Shown here one piece after another: positions 1 through 10,009 of a stretch of 64,000 nt of DNA. Below the pieces are notes generated by a model. The model was not told where the DNA came from. It ran no database searches and saw only the letters and a program-made list of their open reading frames with translations. Made by a program: the position numbers and the translations under genes. Origin of the DNA: Hydractinia symbiolongicarpus (taxonomy: Eukaryota > Cnidaria > Hydrozoa > Anthoathecata > Hydractiniidae); assembly GCF_029227915.1 (NCBI RefSeq), contig NC_079875.1, positions 25,988,001 to 26,052,000 on the forward strand. Direction: 5' to 3'. How positions within the stretch are numbered: position 1 is the stretch's first letter; each line of letters opens with the position of its first letter.

Positions 1-973
1 AAATGATGCAGCTTTTAATAATAGAAACTCTATTTTTGATACTTAATACAGCATAAGTTTACAGGCGTTGAATTCTTTCACGCTTCGATATTTGCCAACA
101 GTACTTCTTACAGAACGAGCTAAGTGTGGGAGAAGCCTAGTTGGCTTTAAAGGTTACCTCCTGCAAAAAATCAAGTTGAGCAAATATGAAATAACTTTTA
201 AAGTTCTCTAGAAATATTTTTATTTTTTTGAAAAGCCTTTATCGAGACATTTGTCTTAAAAGTTGCACTAATTATGCAAAATTATGACGTCATGATTTAA
301 CATTGAGTATAATTATGTTTGAAACGCGTCAAAGTGAACGGCCAGAATTTTTTTAACTGTATATGGCTTGTCAGAAATGTTACATACAACACTCTCGCAG
401 AGCATACTTATGACATCATGCATAGTTAGTGAATCTTCTTAAAAACAAATCAAGAATTTTAAAAAAATATTCAAATTCCTAGACACCCCTTCAAGCTCTT
501 TCATATGCAATTAACTTTATTCAATTGAAGAATATTGTACTAAGCTAGATAAACGTTTTTATGGGTTCTAAATCTAAAGTTATTATCGTAGAACTTTTCA
601 GACATTGGAAAAATGTTTGGTCTTGGGTACGATGTGGGTATAATCCCTGAACTGAAGTAGAGTAATCTTTAGGAGTAAACACTTGCTGCCCAGGGTACTC
701 TGATATATCTAGGATATATCTTGATATATTTTCCCAATTGGCAAGTGAAATACTATAGTCAAAATAGAGCATGTTAACATGGTAACAACCAGAAACTAAA
801 TCCGAAATTATGTAAATGCTTCTCCTCCACTTTTTTAGTCCCCTATAACATTGCAGGTAAAAAGTCGGTTTTGATTAGAATTTTGACGTAAGACAAAGCA
901 CACTAAAATTTCGAAGCAGCTTGCCCAGAAATTTCTGGTACTTTTTTCTAAATATAAATATGTCGTCTCTTAC

Positions 974-1169
974 TTCAATCCAGGATCCGCCATGATTGCT
1001 TTCTTTGTAGAACTTGATAATTTCGAAGCCATGTGCTTTCCGACCGTGATACCTTTTTCAGCCAGCTTGATTGATGGTTCAAATAATTGAGACCAAGGTA
1101 ATTTTCCATACCTTTCATGAACTAACTTTAAACCTCTGATCTCTCCAGGAACGCCGACTGCTAATCCAC
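974..1169 (-). CDS. gamma-glutamyltransferase, third visible exon
   Basis: Internal exon of a gamma-glutamyltransferase (GGT), the cell-surface enzyme that removes or transfers the gamma-glutamyl group of glutathione. The translation contains VGVPGEIRG and then a segment ending GKHMASKLS, matching the family block that follows the glycine-rich loop (VAVPGEIRG, then LPW..LF.PSI.LA). An acceptor AG lies at 1170-1171 and a GTAAGA donor begins at 973. The phase joins exactly to the exon at 1833-2061, rebuilding the codons for KVGGLAVG. No further GGT exon could be found between 1 and 973, so the catalytic threonine and the small subunit must lie beyond the left edge. The family assignment is firm; whether the gene is intact cannot be judged here. 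Confidence 0.88.
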
Positions 1170-1832
1170 CTTAAAATAAAATTCTGAGGGTTGTGCAATA
1201 TAGCTTTTAGTGTTATAACAACGTCAGACTTTGAAGCCAAAAAACAGAAAGAAAACGTCGTTTTTGTGGACCAAATTATTCCAGAAGAAACCGCTATTCT
1301 AAAAAACAACAAATTTTTCAGTCATATGTGTTTACAGAGCTTTTTATCCTTTTTTTCAAGTGTTTGTAGCGATGTTGTTTGATGTATAGGTATCATTAAC
1401 AGACGATTAAATAGGGTCTCACACAAGGCCCACAAAAAAGGTAAAGTTATATGTGTATACAGAGCGTTTTACAGAACTTGCTGACCAGAGTTATTTCTGT
1501 ACTTATAATTTGAAAGATTTGGACATGCTTACAAAAATACCCGGAAGTTAAAAAAAATTAAGCTGGAAGATCTTTATCAGGAGCAAAATTGTGAGCACTG
1601 AAATGGTATGAAGTTTATGTTACTTAAAAGTGCTAAAATTAAAAGTTTTTTAAATCTGTCGCTCTGAAATTTTTGTTGAAAAGATGCATGAATTAAATAT
1701 TGCGACTTTTGTAAGTTTCAGTTGCCTTCAGGAAAGCTTTTTTTTTAAACAACTTCTGTTGTCATGGTCATTTCTCAAGGGTAAACCGGCCACAAAACCG
1801 ACCTGAATAAAGTTAAATTACTATGTACATAC

Positions 1833-2061
1833 CTACTTTTGCGGCGTTTTTGTCATGAGCATAAGAGTTTGCATGTAAGCCAGCTGGACCAGTTTCTCTA
1901 TAGTCAAACACTGTAGTTTTCTTCTTTGCTTTATCGTACAGCGTCATAAAACCTCCACCACTGATTCCAGTAGAGTGCAGATTTACCACTCCTACGCAAA
2001 TTAAACTTGCAATAGCAGCATCTACAGCATGCCCTCCTGCTTTTAACATTTCCAAACCAAT
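1833..2061 (-). CDS. gamma-glutamyltransferase, second visible exon
   Basis: This exon carries GGHAVDAAIASLICVGVVN followed by HSTGISGGGF, the most recognisable N-terminal block of GGT (GG.AVDAAIA...C...VN.HS.GIGGG). The acceptor is the AAG just before the IGLEMLK codons, and the donor is G|GTATGT at 1832. An ATG 24 bases upstream (2083-2085) is open in the same frame, but its five to eight codons match intron rather than protein, because the exon at 5911-6144 ends in CSD and joins directly to IGLEMLK as in other GGTs (CSEIGRDIL). The intron between this exon and the upstream one is about 3.8 kb and contains a Harbinger transposon. Confidence 0.9.
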
Positions 2062-2653
2062 CTTAAGAGATATGTTATGTGGCATGCAGGTTGACGTTAT
2101 GAATTATATACGATTGTTAAAAATAATTGCATTTAATGCATTAGTGAGAGTTTTTTGAACTAATGTTGCGGCTATGATGTGAAGAATAGACAGCAACATT
2201 AGAAGAAGGTAGGTTTACATACGACTGCATTTTCCGCTCGAGCGGAAAAATCTCAAGAGCTTTTTCCACAAGCATGTGCAATGAAGTAGAATGACCGCTG
2301 ACCCGACGTAAAAAGATGCTCCCCAGCTACTCTGAAAAAGTTTAACTCATTCAAATTTTTCAGCGCGTATTTCTCTCAAGCTTTTCGGCCAATGAAATTT
2401 AAGAAAAATGTAAACATTGCGTAATCCTTTTAGTGAAATAAATTTTGGCGCAATTCCTTTTCATAACAAGCTCAAGGAAATATCAAGATGGCAGAGAGAC
2501 GTACTCTTGAAAGCTCACAAGAAAAACTTAACTCGATAGGCTCAATTTTATAATCGCCCACAAACTAACGAAGCCAGTATAGCAGAAGAAGGAGATATAG
2601 TGAACGAGGATGTACAGAGACGAAGCAACGACTTTGTAACCAGAGGTTAAAAT

Positions 2654-3638
2654 TTGATAAATTTACGAACAGGATCAATCAGGATACAACAACAGAATCA
2701 ACAGTCATCACGACAAGATGAGGATGATATTGTAACTGACTTCTCACAAGTAACAGGAGAAAACACTGTGGCCAATTATGACGTTGAAATCTTCATAAAC
2801 GAGATGGAAGGTTTCCCATGCTTATGGAATACTTCAACCAGGTCACACCATGACCAAAACATAAGAAAGATAGCATGGCAACAACTGGCAACAAAGTTCG
2901 GAAAACCAGGTTAGAGTATTATCGTACATTGAATACTCAATATAAACCCTAAGCAGACATAGAACAATTTATCAACAATTACTGCATTAGGTTAGCTAGC
3001 TATTTTTTTAAATGCTGTTTTTCAATAAAACTATCTAGATAAACTTAAAGATTTATTTATTTTAGTTGAATTCCTGAAAGCGCAGTGGAAAAACCTGCGT
3101 GATAACCTAAAGCGATGCTTGGTAAGGCGTGCAGAATTGACACGATCTGGTGCAACAGCACATACATTGCCGAAATGTAAATATTTCTCACAGTTGCAGT
3201 TCGTACAAGACAAAGTCACGAATAAAGAGACTTCTAGTAATGTTTCTGTCCCCACCTTCACCAATCATAAGTGATGGCATGATGACCCCTAGTTCAAGCC
3301 TTTCGTAAAATGATGAAGAAGAAAACTTGGATAGTACTAGTAGCTGTATTGAACCTATTCCAAAGAAGCCACGACAAAGTCAGAGTAATAAAAGACCCCG
3401 CGTACAAGCTGCAACTGAAATGGACGTTCAATTTTTAAAAACATTGGAGGACATAAATTCAACGACTAGGGCTGCCCTACTTCCAAACGATGCAGAAGAC
3501 GACGAAGATATGCTTTTTGCCAAAAGTATAGTGCCAACATTAAGAAAATTAGCAGCTCGAAAGAATAAAATTGCTAAGCTTAAAATTCAAACATTGCTGT
3601 TTGAGCTGGAGTTTGATGAAAAGAACATCTTTTTTTAA
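2654..3638 (+). pseudogene. Harbinger accessory protein with MADF and BESS domains (decayed)
   Basis: Exon one (to about 2909) encodes FINEMEGFPCLWN and IRKIAWQQLA, the start of a MADF (Myb/SANT-like) DNA-binding domain. It splices at G|GTTAGA to an acceptor at 3064-3065, where VEFLKAQWKNLRDNL completes the domain. The reading frame breaks after about 3270. From 3327 a third open stretch carries DEDMLFAKSIVPTLRKLA, a BESS-type protein-interaction motif at the C-terminus. In Harbinger elements this protein brings the transposase to the nucleus and the DNA ends (established for the family). The upstream frame is also broken near 2648, so the start cannot be fixed. Confidence 0.75.
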
Positions 3639-3916
3639 CATATATTTTATATTTTCAACATTTTTACTTGTATATATATTACACACTTTTTAGATAATAG
3701 AAGTTACATTATTGTAAATATTTTTATAAAAGAGAGGTTACCTTCTTGTGTTATATGTTGGTTCTTTAATTGGCTTTTCTCTCCTTACTTCAGACATGTC
3801 TAAAAATAACTTTAAAAATAATTTAAGAGCGAAGATGTCGATTTTTTAGGAATCACTAAACCAAAAAGCATAATCATTATAAAAAGTGTGTATCTAGTTT
3901 CATATTTCAAAAAAAA

Positions 3917-4030
3917 TATATAGTTATATATTTCCATATTTTTTTTCTTGTATATAGTTATATATTTCCATATTTTTTTTCTTATACATAGTTATATATT
4001 TCCATATTTTTTTTTTTGTATATAGTTATA
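3917..4030. repeat. 34-bp minisatellite
   Basis: The core AGTTATATA recurs at 3922, 3956, 3990 and 4024, an exact 34-base period. Each unit continues TTTCCATA and a poly-T run of 8 to 11 bases. It lies between the two genes of the Harbinger element, probably in their 3' untranslated regions. There are no spacers, so it is not a CRISPR. Confidence 0.85.
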
Positions 4031-4284
4031 TATAGTTGCAAATAATTTTGTTGGTTTGCACTTGGGTCTATCGTTCTGAATACATAGTCCCACTGCCAAC
4101 TTACAGCTCCTTCTTGTGTGGTAAAATAATCTTTATAATCTTCACGCACATCCTTTGCATTTTTCGTATAGTGGTTTGATCGCGTAGTGCCAATAGGTAA
4201 AAAGCCAGTATATCCATTGGTTTCATTCCTATAGTTTCCAAGCTGTCAGTCCGCGCCATTTTCAGTATCCACAAATCCTGGTGG

Positions 4285-5353
4285 TCAGTACCTGCACTTA
4301 CCATGGTTTTCTTGGCTTTTCATTAAAAAGTTGTGTAGAGCAACTACTGCTTTTGTTATTAAATTCACAGTTTCAACCTGTGCAATAATGGAACGTCTAA
4401 AAATGCGAAACCTTGCTACTGATATGCCAAAACAATTTTCAATTATTCTTCTGGCCCTTGATAAACGGTAGTTAAATATTTTCTTTTTAATGCAAGAATC
4501 CACACGAGCGAATGGTTTTAGCATATGTGGTTTTAATTGAAAGGCATCATCAGCCACAAAAACATATGGATATAGCTTATTTCCTGCATCTTTTATTTTA
4601 TCTGGGGGTGGTCTATTAATTGAGTTTGTTTCTATGGCCTGGCCAATTTTGCTTTTTTTTGTTTTGCTCCATCTCTTTGAAGCCCTGCATCACCAATGTC
4701 TATCAACGTAAATTTGTAACGTGCATTGCACACAGCAAGCAACACTATGCTATGTAATTAAAGTAGTCTGAACCACCTCGGGCTGGTGCTTGCATTACTA
4801 CATGTTTGCCATCTATTGCCCCTAAACAATGTGGAAAGTTCCATCGGTCTTTGAATCTCTTTCCACTTGCTTTCTGTGTCAGGAACATCTAATAATCCAT
4901 GACTCTGCAATTGATCCCATATTGCTTCGCACGTTTCGCGTATAATGCGACAGACAGTTGGAGGGCTGACTCTATAGCTACTTCCAATTGTAATCTGAGA
5001 ATCTCCTGTAGTTAAATACCACAATGTAATGCATAAACGCTCGCTAGGACTTGTAACATCCCTGATTTTAGATGACTTGACGATGACAGGGGCTATCCAA
5101 GAGAGTAGCTGTTCAAATCTTACTGGTGTCATTCGAAACGATTTAAAGAAATATTCACTATCAAATAATCATAAACCTCTGACTAAAACATTGTACAACC
5201 CTTTGGTCCTTCTTTCCTGGAAAAGTCTCCTTATCCACATTCTTTTCTGTTTATGTTTTCAAGTTCTGCTTCTTTTTACACGGTGCCACATAAAGTTATA
5301 ATTAATTTTAAATTTTGTTATGAAACATATCTTCTGTTTACGGCAGCCATTTT
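4285..5353 (-). pseudogene. PIF/Harbinger DDE transposase (decayed)
   Basis: Read on the minus strand, a likely start MAAVNRRYV lies at about 5353. After a break comes MTPVRFEQLLSWI and a helix-turn-helix ITIGSSYRVSPPTVCRI typical of Harbinger transposases. A one-base shift near 4855 is needed to continue to AIDGKHV, the first catalytic aspartate, followed by a stop and another shift before LIDIGDAG, the second. The C-terminal part (4285-4557) shows FNYRLSRARRIIENCFG and VALHNFL, the standard end of the family with its glutamate region. At least three frame breaks show that it cannot make an active enzyme. The family call rests on several independent motifs in the right order. Confidence 0.85.
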
Positions 5354-5910
5354 AATCTGAATAGGCACGTTTTCTCTTAAGCGGGAAATTAATTTCCATT
5401 CACGTCAATCCCGAGAGAAAAAAGCTCGCGAGCTTTTTCAGCCCAAGCGGAAAATGCAGTCGTATGGAAACCTACCTTAAAAGTATATACCAAATGCAAA
5501 AGGTTTTGTTTACTCATAACCTATAATGCGTTTTTTTTTCATAGATCAACAATTCATCAAGTTGCAAGAGAGGAACTTGAACGTTTCATTCATTTGAAAA
5601 TACAAAGAATTAAAGTAATTTCTAACTAAGTATAAACCAAAGAATGATTAAAGATTAAATATATATTTAAAAGATATTGAACATCCATTTGTTTAATTTT
5701 TCGTTGTTGTTTATTACCGCATGTCCTCTTTCTAGTGCCCTTCCCTCTTTAAAGACACAGACCCGTTTAACAGTTTATGCTGATTTGCATACCGTTTGGT
5801 TAATATGAAATTCAGTGACACGTGTAAAAACAAGTAAAGTATTGAATTCTTTTTTTATGTTAAAATACTTCTTATAGGGCTATTGAAGTTTAGAAATAAA
5901 TAAAACCTAC

Positions 5911-6144
5911 ATCTGAACAGTTTTTAGCATCTGTTGCGACAGCACCATTTGTGTAATAGTCCTTTACAGCAGCATAATTGCTTCCATCGCCGTCGTCATC
6001 TTTGCTTAGTGTGACGCCTAAAGTGATGGCGACAGCTACGACGACAATGACAACCACTAGCGCGATTATGATACTATAAGTAAATTTGAGAACAGTTTCA
6101 AAGATCAGCAGCGAAAATGCTTGTTTTTGTGTTTTTTGACACAT
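5911..6144 (-). CDS. gamma-glutamyltransferase, N-terminal exon with membrane anchor
   Basis: The exon encodes a short N-terminus, a strongly hydrophobic valine/isoleucine-rich segment (about residues 22-45) suited to a type II membrane anchor, an acidic linker (SKDDDGDG), and then YTNGAVATDAKNCSD, which matches the start of the GGT ectodomain (AVA.DA..CS.IG). A GTAGGT donor follows at 5910. This topology, a cytoplasmic tail and signal anchor with the enzyme outside, is the usual one for animal GGT. The ATG at 6142-6144 is the most upstream in frame; an alternative is that translation starts in an earlier exon and splices in at one of the AG sites inside this stretch, so the first 15-20 residues are uncertain. 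Confidence 0.75.
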
Positions 6145-6917
6145 GACGTAATCTGGTAAAAACTCTGATAAGTTTTATCATCATTGCTCAATTCAAAGTT
6201 TACTGGTCAAATAACGGATTTCCTGAATAAGAATCAACTAGCCAAGGAAAAAACATCAGGGATTTGCCTGTCGCTATCAAGCAAGACAGTTAATTTTGAA
6301 CTTTGCGCCACAAGTAATTGCATAGCCCGTTATACGTATTTTGATCTTGGTAAATTCACTCAACACCGCCATTTTGCCCGAATTTTAAATCGTTTGTGGG
6401 TATCAAGTTAGCTTATTTTGTTGCGTGGGTGTGGTAAGGAATGCCGCTGACAGACTTTAAACGCTGGCCAGAAAGGAATCCGTCATAAAATTGAGGAGAT
6501 TTGACTGTGGTTTATTTTATAATTTTTTTCGTTACGTAGTGTATTGGTTTGTACTTGACCTTTTTGTGCGCGACATGTGTTCACATTATTAAGAAATGGC
6601 AAGCAACACAAAAGTTTAAAAATTTGTTTGAGTTTGTGAACCACTGCTTTATGAAGCAGAATCAATAAAAAATATTTTGTATTTAATTCCTTTTTTTTCA
6701 AAACGAAATTGGGATAGATACTTTTTCTCAAAATAAAAGAAAATCCAGTTTTAAAAAAATTAAGATCACTAAAATGTTGACAAGCCAAACCGACTGAACA
6801 CAAAATAATAAGAAAATTTATCAAATTGTTATTTATTGCCTTAAACCCAAGAAAAAATGTGCAAAACAAAATAATAATTCAAATTGATAATTTGTAAAAA
6901 TAAAGTTTACGTCGCTT

Positions 6918-7088
6918 TTTTATCCTGTTTAACAAGACAGTTTTGACCACAACACTCTACAACTATTTATTTCCGTACCGCTATGCTAGACTGGTACCGT
7001 TTCTCGATACACTGGTCTTTGTATTAAAAACGGCGACAAAAGAGTATTTTAAAGTTCTACAGGCTTAAAGGCTGTAGAAGAAGTTTTT
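6918..7088. repeat. diverged direct repeat, copy A
   Basis: This stretch can be aligned by eye along its whole length with 7382-7560 in the same orientation. Shared landmarks include TCCGTA, then CTATGCTAGA/CTATACTCAAGA, ACCG, CAGTCTCGG/ACTGGTCTTTG and CTTAAAGGCTGTAGAA/CTTAGAAGCCGTGGAA. Similarity is only moderate, so the duplication is old. No long reading frame is conserved between the copies. Confidence 0.45.
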
Positions 7089-7381
7089 TTAACAACTAGG
7101 AAAGTAAGAAACAAATAAAACTCAAAAACGATTTCAAACATTTTATTTTTATAAAACATAAAAATCAATAGACACAACTATATAATGTTTAGTTATCTAC
7201 GAGTTTCGGCTAGTTTAAAACTCCTTATAAAGAAAACAAATATCTTCATAGAACTTTAAATGGAAATAAAACATCGTCAATGTTCGGAAAATTTTGTATT
7301 GGCAAATGAAAATCTGGCTCCATAACCAACTAAATAGAAAATAATATTTCAAAATTATTTATTTAAAAAAGAAGATGGTTT

Positions 7382-7560
7382 TGTATCTTGTTCAACTAGA
7401 TTTTTTGGCTTACAACACAAACCTACTATTGGTCTCCGTATCACTATACTCAAGAATTATACCGATTCGTAGTTCACCAGTCTCGGTATTATAAAGAGAA
7501 ACAAACATGGAGCCTATTTCAAAGTCTTAGCAGCTTAGAAGCCGTGGAACAAATAATCAA
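7382..7560. repeat. diverged direct repeat, copy B
   Basis: Partner of the copy at 6918-7088, about 465 bases downstream in the same orientation. The origin is unknown; it may be a fragment of a non-coding repeat family or an old local duplication. Confidence 0.45.
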
Positions 7561-8936
7561 AAAAATATATAGCATGAATAAACAAAACTCACTGCTTTTT
7601 TTCCATTTATACTTTGTTTACACACTTCTGCTTCTGTCCGCCAGAAAAAAAGAGATGACTATCTTGGTTAACGTTTAAAGAATGTGCTGATCAAAACAAA
7701 TCTAGCAACGACTTGCTTTCCCAACCGTTAACATATATTAATATTTTCTACATATTGAATTTGTGAATACAATGAACAGAAAATAAATAGAGAAACAAAA
7801 TTCCAGCTGGGTTTAACACATCATTGTAAATCCATTAAGATAACCTTTTAGTATGGCATCTTTTTATTTTTAATACATTAATGATAAGTGCGTCACGTGC
7901 ACATCCGGTAGTACACACAGATATTTTTATTAAATTTTATTTTTGTTTATGTTTTGTTTTTTACATGTCAAACAGTGTGATGTACTTGCGGAAAAAGTAA
8001 AGCTGTTAGTCAATATAAATGAAAGAAATTTTAGACGCTTTAAAATGGCCTTGAATTGCCTGTCATTTTAGGAGTTTTTCCATGTCAACAGAAAAGGCAC
8101 TTTTAATAAATTTTAATAAAGGCCGCATGTCCACCACACTGCCTCCCAACGTTGCCGCCCTATCCTTATTTTTCCCAAAGATTTCAGCTCGGAAGTTTTT
8201 TAATCAAATTTATTTTGTTTTTTTAAAGACTTATTTAAACTTGTTCAATGAAAAAATAATATTTTTTCTGTCTCATCCTGGCATTCACTAAAATTAGTTT
8301 GAAGACTTACACCATACACTTACTGAGTGCTATTCGTTAGATAAACAATTTCGCCATTGACAATTGTGCAAATCAACTTGTATGTTATGGTTACCTCTCT
8401 CTCTTATCACTCTGCAAGAAAAATAACTCAACAATAACAAAAGTTGACAATGTGATAAATTTGTGCCATTCCAAAAATATAATTTTTAACCACTTTTCAA
8501 ATGTAATCCACAACAAAAATATTAAAATAGTATTTTTGAGCACGTAGTTAAGGCCCTGATAGACGATAACGTTCTTTCTGCAACATTTTCAAAAGTAGTA
8601 ACATGACTAATATGCTTGAGAATATGTTGAAGATTGATACACGATAAGTTTTACTGAAACATAGTGTCTCAATAGAGAAGTTTCAAAATGGGAGATAAAT
8701 AAATAGCAGAAAATGAGGTAACTTGCACGAATTTGGCTTGTTCAGCTGCAACGCGTCTTCAAGAAAACGAGGAAACAAAGAAAAACAGAAAAACATAAAT
8801 ACGAGAGTTCTTGCGAAATCAAAATGATTATTGAGGCCACCCTGTTACAGTAATTGCATTATTAGGCGAATCAAGGTCTTCCAGATTACTTTATGTAGAC
8901 TGGACAACGAGGTTATCTTTTCAAAATTTCAGGGTG

Positions 8937-9179
8937 TCAAAAATTTTTATGTCGGTATATAAATAAAGACAAGTCTTCATCGTAGTCATGACTAACAACA
9001 ATATTTCTTTCATGTTTAAGTTTCTTTTCTACAACACCATGATGAGATGGCGCCAAATATTCATTTAACAACAAAACGAACGGGCAAACTGGAGGCTTCA
9101 TACTTATTTTTTCTTGATCTTTTTTACTCACAATTTGTTCAGTAAGTGCAGTAGTATAAAATAATAAAAATATATACAT
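8937..9179 (-). CDS. candidate small secreted peptide
   Basis: An 80-codon frame starts at ATG 9177-9179 with MYIFLLFYTTALTEQ, which has the form of a signal peptide (hydrophobic core, small residues before the likely cleavage after TTA or ALT). The rest is hydrophilic, with basic stretches (KKDQEK, KKLKHER) and one cysteine. I recognise no family. It is a single open frame in AT-rich DNA with no conserved motif, so it may be chance; the signal-like start is the only positive evidence. Confidence 0.25.
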   Translation of the reverse strand: MYIFLLFYTTALTEQIVSKKDQEKISMKPPVCPFVLLLNEYLAPSHHGVVEKKLKHERNIVVSHDYDEDLSLFIYRHKNF

Positions 9180-9228
9180 CACTAGCCAGGACAACCAGGA
9201 CAATTTTTTTTACCACCAGAATAGCTTA

Positions 9229-9400
9229 GGTGGGAAAAATTACAAACAATTTTTCTGCAGTCGGAATTTCAACCGCGCTTTTTGATTGGTTTTTCTATTG
9301 TTCCTTGCTCACGTGGTCAATATCAGGAAATCCTTTGTTTCGAGCGTGCATGGCTATATTCACCCGAACAAATATAATTATTTCTTGCATTATTAAGAGG
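9229..9400. repeat. dispersed repeat, copy 1
   Basis: Begins GTGGGAAAAATTAC and continues through TCTATTGTTC, AATATC and GGAAATCCTT, all of which recur in the same order and spacing at 15068-15240. The similarity spans roughly 150 bases. It is not part of either neighbouring MITE and encodes nothing I recognise. Confidence 0.55.
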
Positions 9401-9562
9401 GTAAGATGTGACCACGTCAACTTTGTGTTAATTGGTTGATTATAATTCAAGGTTTGCTATAAGGTGGATTCGATTTTTAGGGCATTGCCTTGACATGTGT
9501 TTGCGTCTAAGCTTTAGTTTGATAGAAAGTAAATTTGATATGCTCAAAGAATGCTTAGTTAA

Positions 9563-10001
9563 CCCTATTCGGTCCGGGGTTTTCGAATATACTATGACCG
9601 GCGGGGGGAGGGGGGGGGGGCGGATTCCGCCCCCCCCCCCTCAATAACTTTTCATAGGATTGTTCAAATTGAATCAAACTTGGCACACTTATAGTACGTC
9701 ATAAAAGGAACAAAATGGCGCCAATAAACTTTTGCTTGCGTCAGCACATTTTCAGGAGTTATTATATTTTCCCCATTATAAGGATTTCATAGAGATTTTT
9801 AGGGGTAGTTTCGAGTAATGGCCAATATCAAAGCCTCTGAAAGGTATGGGACCTAAAAAATTAGCATGCAGGTATCTAATAGATAAATGCTGAAACTCAG
9901 TAAGTATCATAGCTATATTACAAAGTAATCAGGAGTTATTAAAAAAACCCGTCAGGGGGGTGGGCGGAATTCCCCTCCCCCCCCCCCCGGACCGAATAGG
10001 G
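9563..10001. mobile_element. piggyBac-type MITE with TTAA target duplication
   Basis: A 439-bp element has perfect terminal inverted repeats starting CCCTATTCGGTCCGGGG at 9563 and ending with the complement at 10001. Each end abuts a TTAA (9559-9562 and 10002-10005). TTAA duplication and termini starting CCC are the signature of piggyBac elements. Inside each terminus is a long G or C run, and the strands GGCGGAATTC/GGCGGATTCCGCC are partly palindromic. No transposase is encoded, so it is non-autonomous. Confidence 0.85.
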
Positions 10002-10009
10002 TTAACTAG

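Larger units (their letters stand above)
2208..5476. mobile_element. PIF/Harbinger DNA transposon inside the GGT intron
   Basis: Two 31-bp terminal inverted repeats (2208-2238 and 5446-5476) differ at one base and begin GGTAGGTTT. Between them lie the two genes typical of the superfamily in divergent position: a MADF/BESS DNA-binding protein on the plus strand and a DDE transposase on the minus strand. Just inside each terminus are further GCTCGAGC/GCTCGCGAGC palindromic stretches, probably transposase or host-factor binding sites (inference). A clear 3-bp target duplication is not visible: the right flank starts TTA but the left flank is GAA. Both genes have frameshifts, so this copy is dead. 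Confidence 0.85.
6150..8930. other. non-coding interval upstream of the GGT exon
   Basis: No reading frame here has recognisable domain content or convincing splice signals. Open stretches such as 6483-6869 (minus) and 8082-8291 (plus) are rich in Phe, Leu, Asn and Lys, as expected from translated AT-rich DNA. The interval could hold the GGT promoter and an upstream GGT exon, but I cannot point to them. Two diverged copies of a sequence of about 170 bases are listed separately. Confidence 0.6.

Noticed and set aside
545-772. Minus-strand frame considered as a fourth GGT exon
   Set aside because: None of its sequence matches the GGT blocks expected after exon three, and no acceptor/donor pair in the right phase was found.
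2041-2085. ATG at 2083-2085 considered as a GGT start codon
   Set aside because: Splicing from the upstream exon at CSD to IGLEMLK restores the conserved GGT sequence, so these codons are intron.
3917-4030. Regularly spaced repeats checked as a CRISPR array
   Set aside because: The 34-base units are contiguous with no unique spacers, and the context is a eukaryotic transposon.
6483-6869. Minus-strand frame of 128 codons
   Set aside because: Phe, Leu, Asn and Lys dominate, as expected from translated AT-rich DNA, and no motif or splice signal supports it.
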